Below are positions 34,381-42,689 of a DNA stretch of 64,000 bases, piece after piece (the stretch's first letter is position 1; every line of letters begins with the position of its first letter). A program made the position numbers and the translations under genes. The notes beneath the pieces were generated by a model. The model did not search any database. It had not been told where the DNA came from and worked only from the letters and a program-made list of their open reading frames with translations. The stretch comes from Pseudomonadota bacterium (GTDB taxonomy: Bacteria; Pseudomonadota; Gammaproteobacteria; Xanthomonadales; Xanthomonadaceae), in the NCBI GenBank assembly GCA_023419315.1, contig JAEZYE010000059.1:38867-102866 (forward strand), read 5' to 3'.

Positions 34381-35280
34381 TCAGGCCGGGGTCGCCAGAC
34401 CCGCGGCTTCGCGCAGACGGCGGCGGGTCATCGGGCCGAAACGCAACGCGTCGGACAGCGCCTGTAGAGGTTCGGCGTCGACGCTGGCCCGGCCGAACTC
34501 ATCCACGACATCGCCATACGGAGCATCCAGCGCGATTGTCGTGAGCTGTCGCCACAGCAAAGCGTGCTCGCGTTGTTCGCGCAGGCGCAGGGCAATGCCG
34601 GCCGCGCCACGCAGGCGCAGGAAGGGCACTTCATCGACCCGCGCGAGCAGGGCGTCCAGGCTGCCGAAATGCGCAAGCAACACCGCCGCGCTTTTCGCGC
34701 CGATGCCGCTCACGCCGGGAATGTTGTCCACCGCATCGCCGGTGAGCGCGAGGTAGTCGGCGATCTGCCGCGCTTCCACGCCATGCCGCGCTTTCACGCC
34801 CGCCATGCCCCAGCGGTGGCCGCGCGCGAAGTCCCATTGCTCGTCGTGTTCCATCAGCAGCTGGGACAGATCCTTGTCTGCCGAAACGATCACGCCGCGG
34901 AATCCCGCCGGCCGCGCCGCGTGCAATGCACTGCCGATCAGATCGTCGGCCTCGTACTCGCCATGCGCGAGCACGTTGAGGCCGAGTGCCGAGCACAACG
35001 CCTTGCAGTGCGCGAACTGCCGACGCAGTTCCTCCGGCGCCGGGTCGCGGTTGGCCTTGTAGGACGGATACAGACGATGACGGAAGCAACTGTCGAGTGC
35101 TTCGTCGAAGGCGATGGCGATGTGCTGCGGCCTTTCGCGTTCGAGCAGTTCCAGCAGGAAGCGCGCGAAGCCGTGCACCGCGTTGGTCGGCCAGCCGTCG
35201 ACGTCGTGGAATTCGTTCGGAATCGAATGCCACGCGCGGAAGACATACAGGCTGGCATCGATCAGATGCAGCGGCCGCAT
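34381..35280 (-). CDS. 5'-3' exonuclease / flap endonuclease, Xni-like
   Basis: 299-residue 5' nuclease of the DNA polymerase I N-domain type. Metal-binding aspartates are visible in HLIDASLYVFRAWH, FDEALDSCFRH, GEYEADDLIGSAL and IVSADKDLSQL. The helix-3-turn-helix is GDAVDNIPGVSGIGAKSA. It lacks a polymerase domain, so it is a stand-alone nuclease like E. coli Xni (ExoIX). The start at MRPLHLID avoids an 11-base overlap; an ATG at 35304 would overlap the nitroreductase stop. Likely in DNA replication or repair processing. Confidence 0.88.
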   Translation of the reverse strand: MRPLHLIDASLYVFRAWHSIPNEFHDVDGWPTNAVHGFARFLLELLERERPQHIAIAFDEALDSCFRHRLYPSYKANRDPAPEELRRQFAHCKALCSALGLNVLAHGEYEADDLIGSALHAARPAGFRGVIVSADKDLSQLLMEHDEQWDFARGHRWGMAGVKARHGVEARQIADYLALTGDAVDNIPGVSGIGAKSAAVLLAHFGSLDALLARVDEVPFLRLRGAAGIALRLREQREHALLWRQLTTIALDAPYGDVVDEFGRASVDAEPLQALSDALRFGPMTRRRLREAAGLATPA

Positions 35281-35293
35281 CGACGGTGTCGCC

Positions 35294-35878
35294 TCAACGA
35301 GCATCGGGCGACCATTCGCTCAGCAGCGCGGCAACGTCGGGTCGATCGCGTTCGGGCGCTTCCAGCTTGGGTGTCCCGAGGTGGATGAAGCCGACGACGC
35401 GTTCGTGTGCGCCCAATCCCAGCAACTGCGCGACGGAGGCGTCATACGCCATCCATCCGGTGAGCCACTGGGCGCCGAAGCCCATCGCCTGGGCAGCCTG
35501 CAGCAGTGCAAAGCAGACGCTGCCGGCCGTGAGCAGCTGCTCCTGTTCCGGCACCTTGTGGCCGGGCGTCAGGCGGGCAATGACGGTGACGATGTCCGGC
35601 GCATGGCTGAAGCGGGCACGGTCCTTCTCGATGGCCGCCTCGGGTGCCTGCGGGTCGCGTTGGCGGGTAATCGCGGCCAGTGCGTCGCCCAGCGCGTGCC
35701 GGGCCGGCCCGTGGATGTGCAGGAAGCGGAAGGGAACCAGTTTGCCGTGATCGGGAACCCGCGCCGCGGAGGCGAGCATGCGCTGGAGTTCGGCCGCGGA
35801 GGGACCGGGTTCGGCAAGTTGCCGGGACGGCACCGAGCGGCGCTGATCGAGGAATTCGAGTGCGGGGGAAGTTGTCAT
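35294..35878 (-). CDS. nitroreductase family protein, YdjA-like
   Basis: FMN-dependent reductase, 194 residues, of the small YdjA subgroup. QRRSVPSRQL at the N-terminus binds FMN phosphate, ASAARVPDHGKLVPFRF is the second flavin loop, and LLQAAQAMGFGAQWLTGW plus the VVGFIHLGTP strand are typical of the family. Electron acceptor unknown. It heads a minus-strand run nitroreductase, nuclease, NUDIX. Confidence 0.92.
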   Translation of the reverse strand: MTTSPALEFLDQRRSVPSRQLAEPGPSAAELQRMLASAARVPDHGKLVPFRFLHIHGPARHALGDALAAITRQRDPQAPEAAIEKDRARFSHAPDIVTVIARLTPGHKVPEQEQLLTAGSVCFALLQAAQAMGFGAQWLTGWMAYDASVAQLLGLGAHERVVGFIHLGTPKLEAPERDRPDVAALLSEWSPDAR

Positions 35879-36045
35879 CGGCCTAGTTTACCGGCGGCCA
35901 ATGTAGGGGCGCCGTGCGGCTCACGGATGTGAAGGCCGCGTGATGACAAAAAACCGACGTGACCGGCTTCGCGTCGGCGAGGCCCTCAATGCGGCTTCGC
36001 GTCTTGTCATTCGCGCTGCACCGCGCCAAAGTGCCGAACTGGTCA

Positions 36046-36080
36046 CGTTGCCTTGGCAACGGATTGCCTACGATGTTAAT
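36046..36080 (+). promoter_or_regulatory. candidate promoter with an operator-like palindrome before the DUF1631 gene
   Basis: TTGGCA (36053-36058), 16 bases, then GTTAAT (36075-36080) forms a plausible sigma-70 promoter. The -35 element lies inside the perfect palindrome CGTTGCC-TT-GGCAACG (36046-36061), which looks like a repressor or activator site. Further upstream CCGACG (35954-35959) and CGTCGG (35972-35977) can pair. No protein binding is shown. Confidence 0.45.
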
Positions 36081-36139
36081 GCGGCTGTCCGGCCGCGCAC
36101 TTCACGCACTTTTCGCCTGCCAAGGCGGGGACCTTGCGC

Positions 36140-38413
36140 ATGTCGAGTACCCCACACGCCACCGTCCGCCGTGGACACGATTCGCACCTGCTCGGGCAGG
36201 CCCGCGATGCCGTGATCCCGCCGCTGACGGACGCTTTCGCCGTGGCGCTGGGCCGGTTCGACGATGCGCTGTTCGACCGTGCCGAGCGCGCGGGGGCGTC
36301 GCAGATGGCGTTCCTGGACGCCATGCGCGAACTGCGCCGCCGTCGCGATGAAATCGTCTCGCGCTTCCGGGCCTCGCTGTTGCAGGCCTGGCGTTCGCTG
36401 GAAGCCGGCGAACCGCTCTCGGCCGACGAAACGCTGGTGCAGGGCGAGGCCAGCGGCCTCAGCCTGGTCAGTGAACAGGAACTCGAATCCCGTCTGGCCG
36501 CGCGCAATTTCGCCACGGTGCTGGCACGCGATTGCAAGGGCGTCCTGACCCGATTGGAGCGCCGGCTCGGCGTGATCGCCGGCAACCTCACGCTGGACAG
36601 CGAACACAATCCCATTGGCGCCGAACATATCGGCACCGCGCTGCATACGGCGTTCGCCACCTGCGATCTTGCGCTGGACGTGCGCCTGGTCGTCATCAAA
36701 CTTTGCGAGCGCGACCTCGTCCCGGCGATTTCCCGTCTGTACGAAGCGCTGGACCAGCGCCTGGCCAAGGCCGGCGTGATGCCGGAGATGGAAGCGCCGC
36801 GCCGTCCGGCCGCGCCGATGCCGCGCCCGCGCGCGCCGGAAAGCCTGGACAACGAATCCCTCGGCCACGATGACGAAACACAAGCGCCCGCCTGGGCCGC
36901 ACGTTTCGTCAACCGCATGGCCGGCTTCCGGGACATGCGCAACGCCGAGCGCGAAGCGATGGCGCAGGGCGGATACGAAGGCGCCCCCGGTGCGCAGAGC
37001 GTGCTGCTGGAAGCGCTGCACCATCTGCTGCAGGAATCGCGTGGACAACGCGATTCCGGCGCGCAATCCCACCTGGGCGCGCGCGACCTGTCGCAGCGCG
37101 AAATGCTGTCGGTGCTGTCCCTGCTGCAATCCACGCCGAGCGCGACGCTGCGTGCCGCCATTGGCGACACCGGTGAATCGCTCGCGCAGCGCTTGAAGAA
37201 CGAAGTGATCAGCAGCGCGATGCAGCTCGGCGTCGACCCGGCCACCGCGCGCCTGGCGCCGGTGGACGAGGACGCAATCGATCTCGTCGGCATGCTGTTC
37301 GACGTCATGCTGGACGAGCGGGATCTGGAAGGACGTCCGCGCGAACTGATCGGGCGGCTCGTCGTGCCGTTCGTGAAGGTTGCACTGCTGGATCGCCGCA
37401 TGTTCGTGCAGAAGACGCATCCGGCGCGCCGCCTGCTCAACGCGCTGGCGGAAGCCTGCGAAGGCAACAACGGCGAAAGTGCGGCCGAACGCACGCTGCT
37501 GACGAAGGTCGAGGAAGTCGTGGACCGGCTGGTCGCCGAGTTCAATGAAAACCTCGCGATCTTCCTGACGCTGGAAGAAGAATTCCGCGCGTTCCTCGAC
37601 CAGCATCGCCGCCGCATCGAAATCGCCGAACGCCGTGCTGCGGAGATCCAGCGCGGCCAGGAGCGGCTTGAGACCGCGCGTTCACGCATGAACCGCGAAC
37701 TCGACGCGCGCGTGGAGGGCCGCGAGCTGCCCGGCGCGATCGAGGATTTCCTGCGCCAGCCGTGGGCGCACCACGTCACCATGACCGTGCTTCGCGAAGG
37801 CGAGGAAAGTCCGGCGCTGAACGATGCATTGGCGCTGGCCGATGGCGTGCTGGAAGAACTGGCCGAAGCGCAACGCCAGATCATCGGCAAGCCGTGGTTG
37901 CAGGCATGGCGTCCCGGCCTGCAGCAGGTGTTTGGCAGCGTCGGCATGAATCCCGATGCGGCCAATGCGGCGGTGGACGCGCTGCATGACACGTTGCAGG
38001 CCATCGCCGCTTCGCGTCCGGACCTGCAGAAGCCGCTGCCGGAGTTGCCGCAGGTGGTGTTGCCCAAGCCGGCCGAAGAGGAAAGTGCGGCCATCCAGCT
38101 GGTCGGCGGCACGGATACGCTGGAGTTCGATCACACCGATGCCGATCATTTCCGCCAGCTGCCGATCGGCACGTGGCTGGATTTCATCGACAAGGACAAC
38201 AAGGTGCAGCCGGGCAAGCTGTCGTGGGTCAGCCCGATTTCCTCGCGCCTGCTGTTCGTCAATCGTCGCGGCGTGCGCTTCTGTGTGGCCTCGCCCGAGG
38301 AACTGGCGGCGATGGTGCGTTTGGGCCGGCTGCGCAAGCACGTCGAGGAAGACGCCTTCGACGCGGCGATGCAGGGCGTCATCGAACGCCTGGACGCCAA
38401 CGAAAAGCGCTGA
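36140..38413 (+). CDS. DUF1631 family protein
   Basis: Large soluble protein of 757 residues. The N-terminal and C-terminal regions read as DUF1631 (often labelled thymidine-phosphorylase-like without evidence). They carry the helical AALQRFDDALF-like opening, LVDRLVAEFNENLAIFLTLE followed by a coiled coil around RRRIEIAERRAAEIQRGQE, and at the C-terminus a PilZ-like barrel: GTWLDFIDKDNKVQPGKLSW and RLLFVNRRGVRFCVASPEEL. The PilZ-like end suggests cyclic-di-GMP or surface-related signalling, but the RxxxR and DxSxxG residues are not clear. Start ATG 36140; a TTG at 36134 is also in frame. Confidence 0.85.
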   Translation: MSSTPHATVRRGHDSHLLGQARDAVIPPLTDAFAVALGRFDDALFDRAERAGASQMAFLDAMRELRRRRDEIVSRFRASLLQAWRSLEAGEPLSADETLVQGEASGLSLVSEQELESRLAARNFATVLARDCKGVLTRLERRLGVIAGNLTLDSEHNPIGAEHIGTALHTAFATCDLALDVRLVVIKLCERDLVPAISRLYEALDQRLAKAGVMPEMEAPRRPAAPMPRPRAPESLDNESLGHDDETQAPAWAARFVNRMAGFRDMRNAEREAMAQGGYEGAPGAQSVLLEALHHLLQESRGQRDSGAQSHLGARDLSQREMLSVLSLLQSTPSATLRAAIGDTGESLAQRLKNEVISSAMQLGVDPATARLAPVDEDAIDLVGMLFDVMLDERDLEGRPRELIGRLVVPFVKVALLDRRMFVQKTHPARRLLNALAEACEGNNGESAAERTLLTKVEEVVDRLVAEFNENLAIFLTLEEEFRAFLDQHRRRIEIAERRAAEIQRGQERLETARSRMNRELDARVEGRELPGAIEDFLRQPWAHHVTMTVLREGEESPALNDALALADGVLEELAEAQRQIIGKPWLQAWRPGLQQVFGSVGMNPDAANAAVDALHDTLQAIAASRPDLQKPLPELPQVVLPKPAEEESAAIQLVGGTDTLEFDHTDADHFRQLPIGTWLDFIDKDNKVQPGKLSWVSPISSRLLFVNRRGVRFCVASPEELAAMVRLGRLRKHVEEDAFDAAMQGVIERLDANEKR

Positions 38414-38538
38414 AGCCGGCGCTCGCGCCGGTCGTCTGCGTCGCATGTTCCCCGGCGCAAACGGGCACGCGTCCACCGCGATAAGCCTGCGCGACGCGCG
38501 TGCTAGCATCAGCCGGTCTTCATGGCACCGGAGTAGGC

Positions 38539-39633
38539 ATGGCGGTCGAACTGCTGGTCCTCAAGGAAACCGCGGCGGGTGAGCGTCGCGTGGCGGCCAC
38601 GCCGGAAACGGTCAGGAAGCTCATCGCCGCCGGCGCGCAGGTGCAGGTCGAATCGCAGGCCGGACAATCCGCCGGCTTTCCCGATCAGCTCTATCTGGAT
38701 GCCGGCGCGCAGTTGGCGGACAGCGGTGCACGTCCGCGCGCGCAGGTGGTGTTGTGCGTGCAGCCGCCGGAGCCTTCGGTGCTGGCGCAGTTGCAGCCCG
38801 AAGCCGTGCTGGTCGGCATGCTGCAACCGCAGGCCGATGAAGCACGCGCCGCCGCGATCGTCGCGCAGCGCCTGATCGCATTCCCGCTCGAACGCTTGCC
38901 ACGGACCACGCGTGCCCAAGCCATGGACGTGCTCAGTTCGCAGGCGGGCATGGCCGGCTACAAGGCCGTGTTGATCGCCGCGCAACTGGCCCCGCGCTTC
39001 TTCCCGATGTTGACCACGGCGGCGGGAACGATTCGTCCGTCGAAGGTGTTGATTGTTGGCGCCGGCGTGGCCGGCCTGCAGGCCGTCGCCACCGCCAAGC
39101 GCCTGGGCGCGCAGGTGGAAGGCTTCGACGTGCGCCCGGAGACGCGCGAGCAGATCGAATCGCTGGGCGGCAAGTTCCTCGACCTGGGCGTGAGTGCGGC
39201 GGGCGAGGGCGGTTATGCACGTCAACTGACCGAGGACGAACGCCGCGAGCAGCAGCGCAGGCTGGCCGAGCATCTGAAGAACATCGACGTCATCGTCTGC
39301 ACGGCGGCGGTGCCGGGACGACCGGCGCCGAAGATCATCACCGCCGGCATGGTCGAGGGCATGCGCAGCGGCAGCGTCATCGTCGATCTCGCGGCGGAAA
39401 CCGGCGGTAACTGCGAACTGACCCGGTCCGGCGAGACGCTGGACCATGGCGGTGTGGTGATTGCCGGACCGCTCAACCTCGCCAGCATGGGCGCCGTGCA
39501 CGCGAGCGAGATGTACGCCCGCAACGTACTCAACTTCGTATCACTGTTCCTGCGCGGCGGCGCGCTGGAATTCGACTGGCAGGACGAACTGCTGGCCAGG
39601 ACACGCTGGCCGGACGCCGCTCCGTCCGCCTAG
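38539..39633 (+). CDS. pntAA: NAD(P) transhydrogenase subunit alpha part 1
   Basis: dI component of the split-alpha proton-translocating transhydrogenase; binds NAD(H). 364 residues with KETAAGERRVAATPETVRKL at the N-terminus and the NAD loop VLIVGAGVAGLQAVATAKRL. GFDVRPETREQIESLG and AAVPGRPAPKIIT are alanine-dehydrogenase/PntA signatures. GGAG lies 5 bases before the ATG. The TAG stop lies within a CCTAGA target duplication of an IS481 element, which leaves the protein intact. pntAB and pntB lie 2.7 kb downstream. Confidence 0.97.
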   Translation: MAVELLVLKETAAGERRVAATPETVRKLIAAGAQVQVESQAGQSAGFPDQLYLDAGAQLADSGARPRAQVVLCVQPPEPSVLAQLQPEAVLVGMLQPQADEARAAAIVAQRLIAFPLERLPRTTRAQAMDVLSSQAGMAGYKAVLIAAQLAPRFFPMLTTAAGTIRPSKVLIVGAGVAGLQAVATAKRLGAQVEGFDVRPETREQIESLGGKFLDLGVSAAGEGGYARQLTEDERREQQRRLAEHLKNIDVIVCTAAVPGRPAPKIITAGMVEGMRSGSVIVDLAAETGGNCELTRSGETLDHGGVVIAGPLNLASMGAVHASEMYARNVLNFVSLFLRGGALEFDWQDELLARTRWPDAAPSA

Positions 39634-39634
39634 A
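39629..39634. repeat. left target-site duplication CCTAGA of the IS481 element
   Basis: CCTAGA immediately precedes the TGTG end of the insertion and is repeated at 40657-40662. It fits the NCTAGN target preference known for IS481. The CTAG core provides TAG stop codons for pntAA on the plus strand and for the transposase on the minus strand. Confidence 0.92.
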
Positions 39635-40574
39635 TGTGTAAACCCACCACGTTGTTCAGTGGGATTCGGGTGATGGGTGGCCTGTAGCCAAGGCTGGCAT
39701 GTGGTCGATGCCAGTTGTAGTGATGAAGCCAGCCCTGCAGCGCGTGGGCTCGCTGTTCGGAGTTGGCGTATGAGCGGGCGTAGGCCCATTCGCGCAGGCT
39801 GGTCTGCACCAGCCGCTCAGCCTTGCCGTTGGTGCGTGGGGTGTAGGGGCGCGTGCGCAGGTGGCGCATGCCCAACCGACGGACCAGACGCCGGAAGCTA
39901 CGCGATCTGTAGCAGGCGCCGTTGTCGGTCAGGACGCGCTCGAATTGCACGCCCAAGCGTCGGTAGTAGCGCACCGTCCGCAACAGCGCCCTGCACGCGC
40001 TACTACCGCGCTCGTCCGGCTCGATGGAGCCGAACGCCACGCGGGAGTGGTCATCGATGGCCAGATGGACGTATTCCCAGCCGATGCCATCGGAGTTGAC
40101 TTGGCGATTGCCGGTGACCCGATGCCCCGGCTGTCGGAAACGAGCAAGCTTCTTGATGTCCAGATGCAGCAGCTGGCCGGGCAAGGCGTATTCGTAGCGG
40201 TTCTCCGGCGCTGCCGGCTGCAGTTCGGCCAAGCGGTGCAGGCCGGCGCGACGCAGCAGCCGGGCGATGGTGCTCGGGGCAACAGGCAGTTGCCCGGCGA
40301 TCTGCCGATACGTCTGCCGTGAGCGGCGCCGCTCGATGACGTGCTGCACAATCTCCTGTGGCGTGGCATGCGGGCAGGAACGTGGCCGAGAGGACCGGTC
40401 GACCAAGCCTTGCGGACCTTCCTCCTTGAACCGTCTGAGCCACTTGTAGGCCGTGCGGACGCTGACAGCGGCCGCATGCGCTGCTTCTTCGACGCGAAGG
40501 CCCTGAACAAGGATGCGGTCCACGAGCAGGGCTCGACCGCGCGGGCTCAAACGGGCATGTTTATGCAGGTTCAT
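39630..40574 (-). CDS. IS481-family transposase
   Basis: DDE transposase, 314 residues. N-terminal helix-turn-helix pair (RILVQGLRVEEAAHAAAVSV and AYKWLRRFKEEG), an integrase-like core with catalytic Asp in LLHLDIKKL, Asp in VLTDNGACY and Glu in NGKAERLVQTSL, then the IS481-like LHHYNWHRPHASLGYRPP tail. Its TAG stop lies outside the element proper, in the CTAG of the left target duplication, so the target sequence supplies the stop. Start at ATG 40574. Confidence 0.95.
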   Translation of the reverse strand: MNLHKHARLSPRGRALLVDRILVQGLRVEEAAHAAAVSVRTAYKWLRRFKEEGPQGLVDRSSRPRSCPHATPQEIVQHVIERRRSRQTYRQIAGQLPVAPSTIARLLRRAGLHRLAELQPAAPENRYEYALPGQLLHLDIKKLARFRQPGHRVTGNRQVNSDGIGWEYVHLAIDDHSRVAFGSIEPDERGSSACRALLRTVRYYRRLGVQFERVLTDNGACYRSRSFRRLVRRLGMRHLRTRPYTPRTNGKAERLVQTSLREWAYARSYANSEQRAHALQGWLHHYNWHRPHASLGYRPPITRIPLNNVVGLHI

Positions 40575-40656
40575 CCGGGGCTCCTGGGGGCTGGGTTGGC
40601 TTCGCAACCCCCATCTTCCAGAGATGCCCCGGATGAACAACCTACCGAGAGATCAC
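39635..40656 (-). mobile_element. intact IS481-family insertion sequence
   Basis: A 1,022-base element bounded by TGTG and CACA. Terminal inverted repeats of 24 bases are imperfect but share TGTG at the tips and GTTGTTCA at the inner end with equal 12-base spacing (39635-39658 against 40633-40656). It has one transposase gene on the minus strand, no passenger genes, and flanking 6-base duplications, so it looks recent and potentially active. Confidence 0.93.
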
Positions 40657-40662
40657 ACCTAG
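40657..40662. repeat. right target-site duplication CCTAGA
   Basis: Direct copy of 39629-39634 following the CACA end of the IS. Removing the element and one copy restores the pntAA end as codons GCC TAG, with no loss of sequence. Confidence 0.92.
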
Positions 40663-40700
40663 ACGCCGATCAGAACCGGCGTTGTGGCGCGTACGCGGCC

Positions 40701-41186
40701 TCAGCGCGCGGGCGGCGGTGGAGGCAGATCGCGCGGATGGTCCTTCGGCGGATTCTGTTGCAGCCAGGTGCGGCGCTGTTCCGGCGTCATTTTCTTCCAC
40801 TGATCACGCAACTGGTCACGCTGCTCGGGCGACATGTCCCGCATGCGCGAGAACAGCGCGCGCGCGCGTTCGCGCTGCTCCGGATTCATGTGCTCGAAGC
40901 GCTTCATGCCGCGTCGCGCCTGCTTGCGCTGTTCCGGCGTCATCTGCTGCCAGCGTTGGCCGTGTTCGAGCATGCGCGCACGGCTCTGCGGGTCGCTGTT
41001 CCAGCGATCACGCAGCGGTGCAATCAGCGTCTCGCGTTGCTGCGGGGTGAGCTTGTCCCATTCCGGCAGCGCGGCGGAGGATGTGGACGCGGGCGGCGGC
41101 GGATGCGGTGTCGCCGTCTGCGCCGCAGCGGGGAACGCGCACGCGAGGATCAGGCAGGAAAGAAGGAAGCGGTGCGGGGTCTTCAT
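40701..41186 (-). CDS. DUF3106 secreted protein with repeated (M/L)xPEQR motifs
   Basis: A 161-residue exported protein with signal peptide at 1-23 (ending AFPAAAQ). The mature part has five short helical repeats headed by LTPQQRETL, MTPEQRKQA, MNPEQRERA, MSPEQRDQL and MTPEQRRTW, ending in a proline-rich tail. This is the DUF3106 type; function unknown, though the helix repeats recall CpxP/Spy-like periplasmic chaperones. Third gene of an ECF sigma operon, 7 bases after the membrane protein stop. Confidence 0.85.
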   Translation of the reverse strand: MKTPHRFLLSCLILACAFPAAAQTATPHPPPPASTSSAALPEWDKLTPQQRETLIAPLRDRWNSDPQSRARMLEHGQRWQQMTPEQRKQARRGMKRFEHMNPEQRERARALFSRMRDMSPEQRDQLRDQWKKMTPEQRRTWLQQNPPKDHPRDLPPPPPAR

Positions 41187-41193
41187 GGCTGTT

Positions 41194-41547
41194 TCACTCC
41201 ATCGCCAGGGGCTGCGCTTCGGTGGAAGCGAGCCACAGATACAGTTCGGGATTCTCGTCGAGCAAAGCGCCGGCATCGCCCGACGCCGTTTGCAAACCCT
41301 GGCTGGCGATCGTGGCCGGCCCGGGATTCGCGGTGTTGTCCGATGGCATCCATTGCATGCCGATGAAAGCCGCCAGCAGGCCGCTGCATGCCGTTGCCGC
41401 CAGCCACGGCCATGCACGCCGCCGCTGTTTCGCATGCGCGTTCGCACGTGCCGCGCGCAATTGCGACAACGTCTGCGGCGACAACTGGGCAAGTGAGGTC
41501 CGATGCAGGTCGCGCATACGCGCATCGAATCCGGACGGGGATGTCAT
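41194..41547 (-). CDS. single-span membrane protein coupled to the ECF sigma factor (possible anti-sigma)
   Basis: A 117-residue protein whose start overlaps the sigma-factor stop as ATGA. A cytoplasmic N-terminus (FDARMRDLHRTSLAQLSPQT) precedes one transmembrane helix (WPWLAATACSGLLAAFIGMQW, about 48-68) and a short acidic periplasmic tail. Position and topology suit an anti-sigma factor, but no zinc motif or known anti-sigma domain is seen. It resembles DUF3619-type proteins. Role inferred from context only. Confidence 0.75.
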   Translation of the reverse strand: MTSPSGFDARMRDLHRTSLAQLSPQTLSQLRAARANAHAKQRRRAWPWLAATACSGLLAAFIGMQWMPSDNTANPGPATIASQGLQTASGDAGALLDENPELYLWLASTEAQPLAME

Positions 41548-42110
41548 TGCAGGTCCTCCAGGTGTTTCTGCAGCGCTTCGCGCGCACGGGAGAGATGGGT
41601 CTTCACGGAGCCTTCGGAACAACCCATCGCGCGTGCCGTATCGGCCACGTCGAGTTCTTCCAGCACGCGCAGGGTGAAGGCCTCGCGCTGGCGGGCCGGC
41701 AATGCGCGCAGTGCCTGCGTCAGCCGGTTGTAGGCCTGGCGCTGTTCGTGCGACTGCGATGGGCCGGGCGCCGTATCCGCCCAGTCCACCGATGCTTCGG
41801 CCTCGTCTTCGCCGGCCGGACGCAACCAGCGCAGGCGGAAGCCATGGCGTCGCTGGGCGTCGATGATCTTGCTGCGCAGGATGCTCCAGAACAGCGGCGT
41901 CCATTCGCTCGCCGGACGCTGCTCGTACGCGAGCATCTTGATCATCGCGTCCTGCACGGCGTCCAGCGCGTCCTCGCGGCTGCGCAAGCCGGCTTCGGCG
42001 AAGCGGAACGCCCGCGTGCCGATATCGGCCAGGAACTGCTCCAGTGACGCGGCCAGGCGCGGGGGTGGCGCGCTGTCGAGGTCTTGTCCGGGTCCGGTAC
42101 TCACCAGCAC
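41544..42110 (-). CDS. ECF-type RNA polymerase sigma factor
   Basis: Sigma-70 family, 188 residues, GTG start preceded by GGAG at 7 bases. Region 2 is visible as DALDAVQDAMIKMLAYEQRP and WTPLFWSILRSKIIDAQRR. A linker rich in acidic residues follows, then region 4 as LRALPARQREAFTLRVLEEL with the helix-turn-helix VADTARAMGCSEGSVKTHLS. It heads a three-gene minus-strand operon with a membrane protein and a DUF3106 periplasmic protein, which suggests envelope signal control. Confidence 0.94.
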   Translation of the reverse strand: MLVSTGPGQDLDSAPPPRLAASLEQFLADIGTRAFRFAEAGLRSREDALDAVQDAMIKMLAYEQRPASEWTPLFWSILRSKIIDAQRRHGFRLRWLRPAGEDEAEASVDWADTAPGPSQSHEQRQAYNRLTQALRALPARQREAFTLRVLEELDVADTARAMGCSEGSVKTHLSRAREALQKHLEDLQ

Positions 42111-42352
42111 AGCTTATCTCCGGCGATGCCCCGAGCATTCACCGGCCCGCGCCCGGCCGGACCACGCACAGGGGCGATGGAATTCCGGAACCGGGATGGA
42201 TGCATGGCGCGAGCTCGCAACGGGCGTGTCGGGGATGAAAACGTCACGAGGGCGGATCCGTTGACATCGCCCTGCCCGGCGCCCTGCGGGTTCAGGGACG
42301 GTTATGATGCGGAAGGCCGGCCGACGGCGGCCGAAAACAGGGAGACGCGCGG

Positions 42353-42652
42353 ATGAACGACGGTTTCGTGGCCTTGTACATCTTCATGCTGGCGGCGATT
42401 GCCGGCCATGTGATCATCTCGCGCGTGCCGGTGATCCTGCACACGCCGCTCATGTCCGGATCCAACTTCATCCACGGCATCGTGCTGATCGGGGCCATGG
42501 TCGTACTCGGCCACGCCGATACGATGCTGGAAAAAATCATCGGCTTCCTGGCGGTATTGCTGGGGGCGGGCAACGCGGCCGGCGGCTACGTCGTGACCGA
42601 GCGCATGCTGGAGATGTTCAAGGCATCGAAGAAGCCGGGAGGTGACGCATGA
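42353..42652 (+). CDS. pntAB: NAD(P) transhydrogenase subunit alpha part 2
   Basis: Membrane half of the alpha subunit, 99 residues with three helices (about 6-25, 36-53, 60-82) and the conserved TPLMSGSNFIHGIVLIGA. Together with PntB it forms the proton channel of transhydrogenase. It is separated from pntAA by the IS481 element and by the opposite-strand sigma operon, so it needs its own promoter. The preceding 242 bases contain a TTGACA and a TATGAT, but at 36-base spacing they do not form one promoter. AGGGAGA precedes the ATG. Confidence 0.96.
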   Translation: MNDGFVALYIFMLAAIAGHVIISRVPVILHTPLMSGSNFIHGIVLIGAMVVLGHADTMLEKIIGFLAVLLGAGNAAGGYVVTERMLEMFKASKKPGGDA

Positions 42653-42689
42653 GCTTCGCCTGCCATCGCGTCCGCACGGAGGCCGCACG

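Noticed and set aside
35940..36215. Small plus-strand ORF in the spacer before the DUF1631 gene
   Set aside because: It runs over the promoter palindrome and the start of the real gene, with no ribosome site and random composition.
42261..42308. TTGACA and TATGAT before pntAB read as one promoter
   Set aside because: The spacing is 36 bases, about twice the 16-18 allowed, so they cannot act together.
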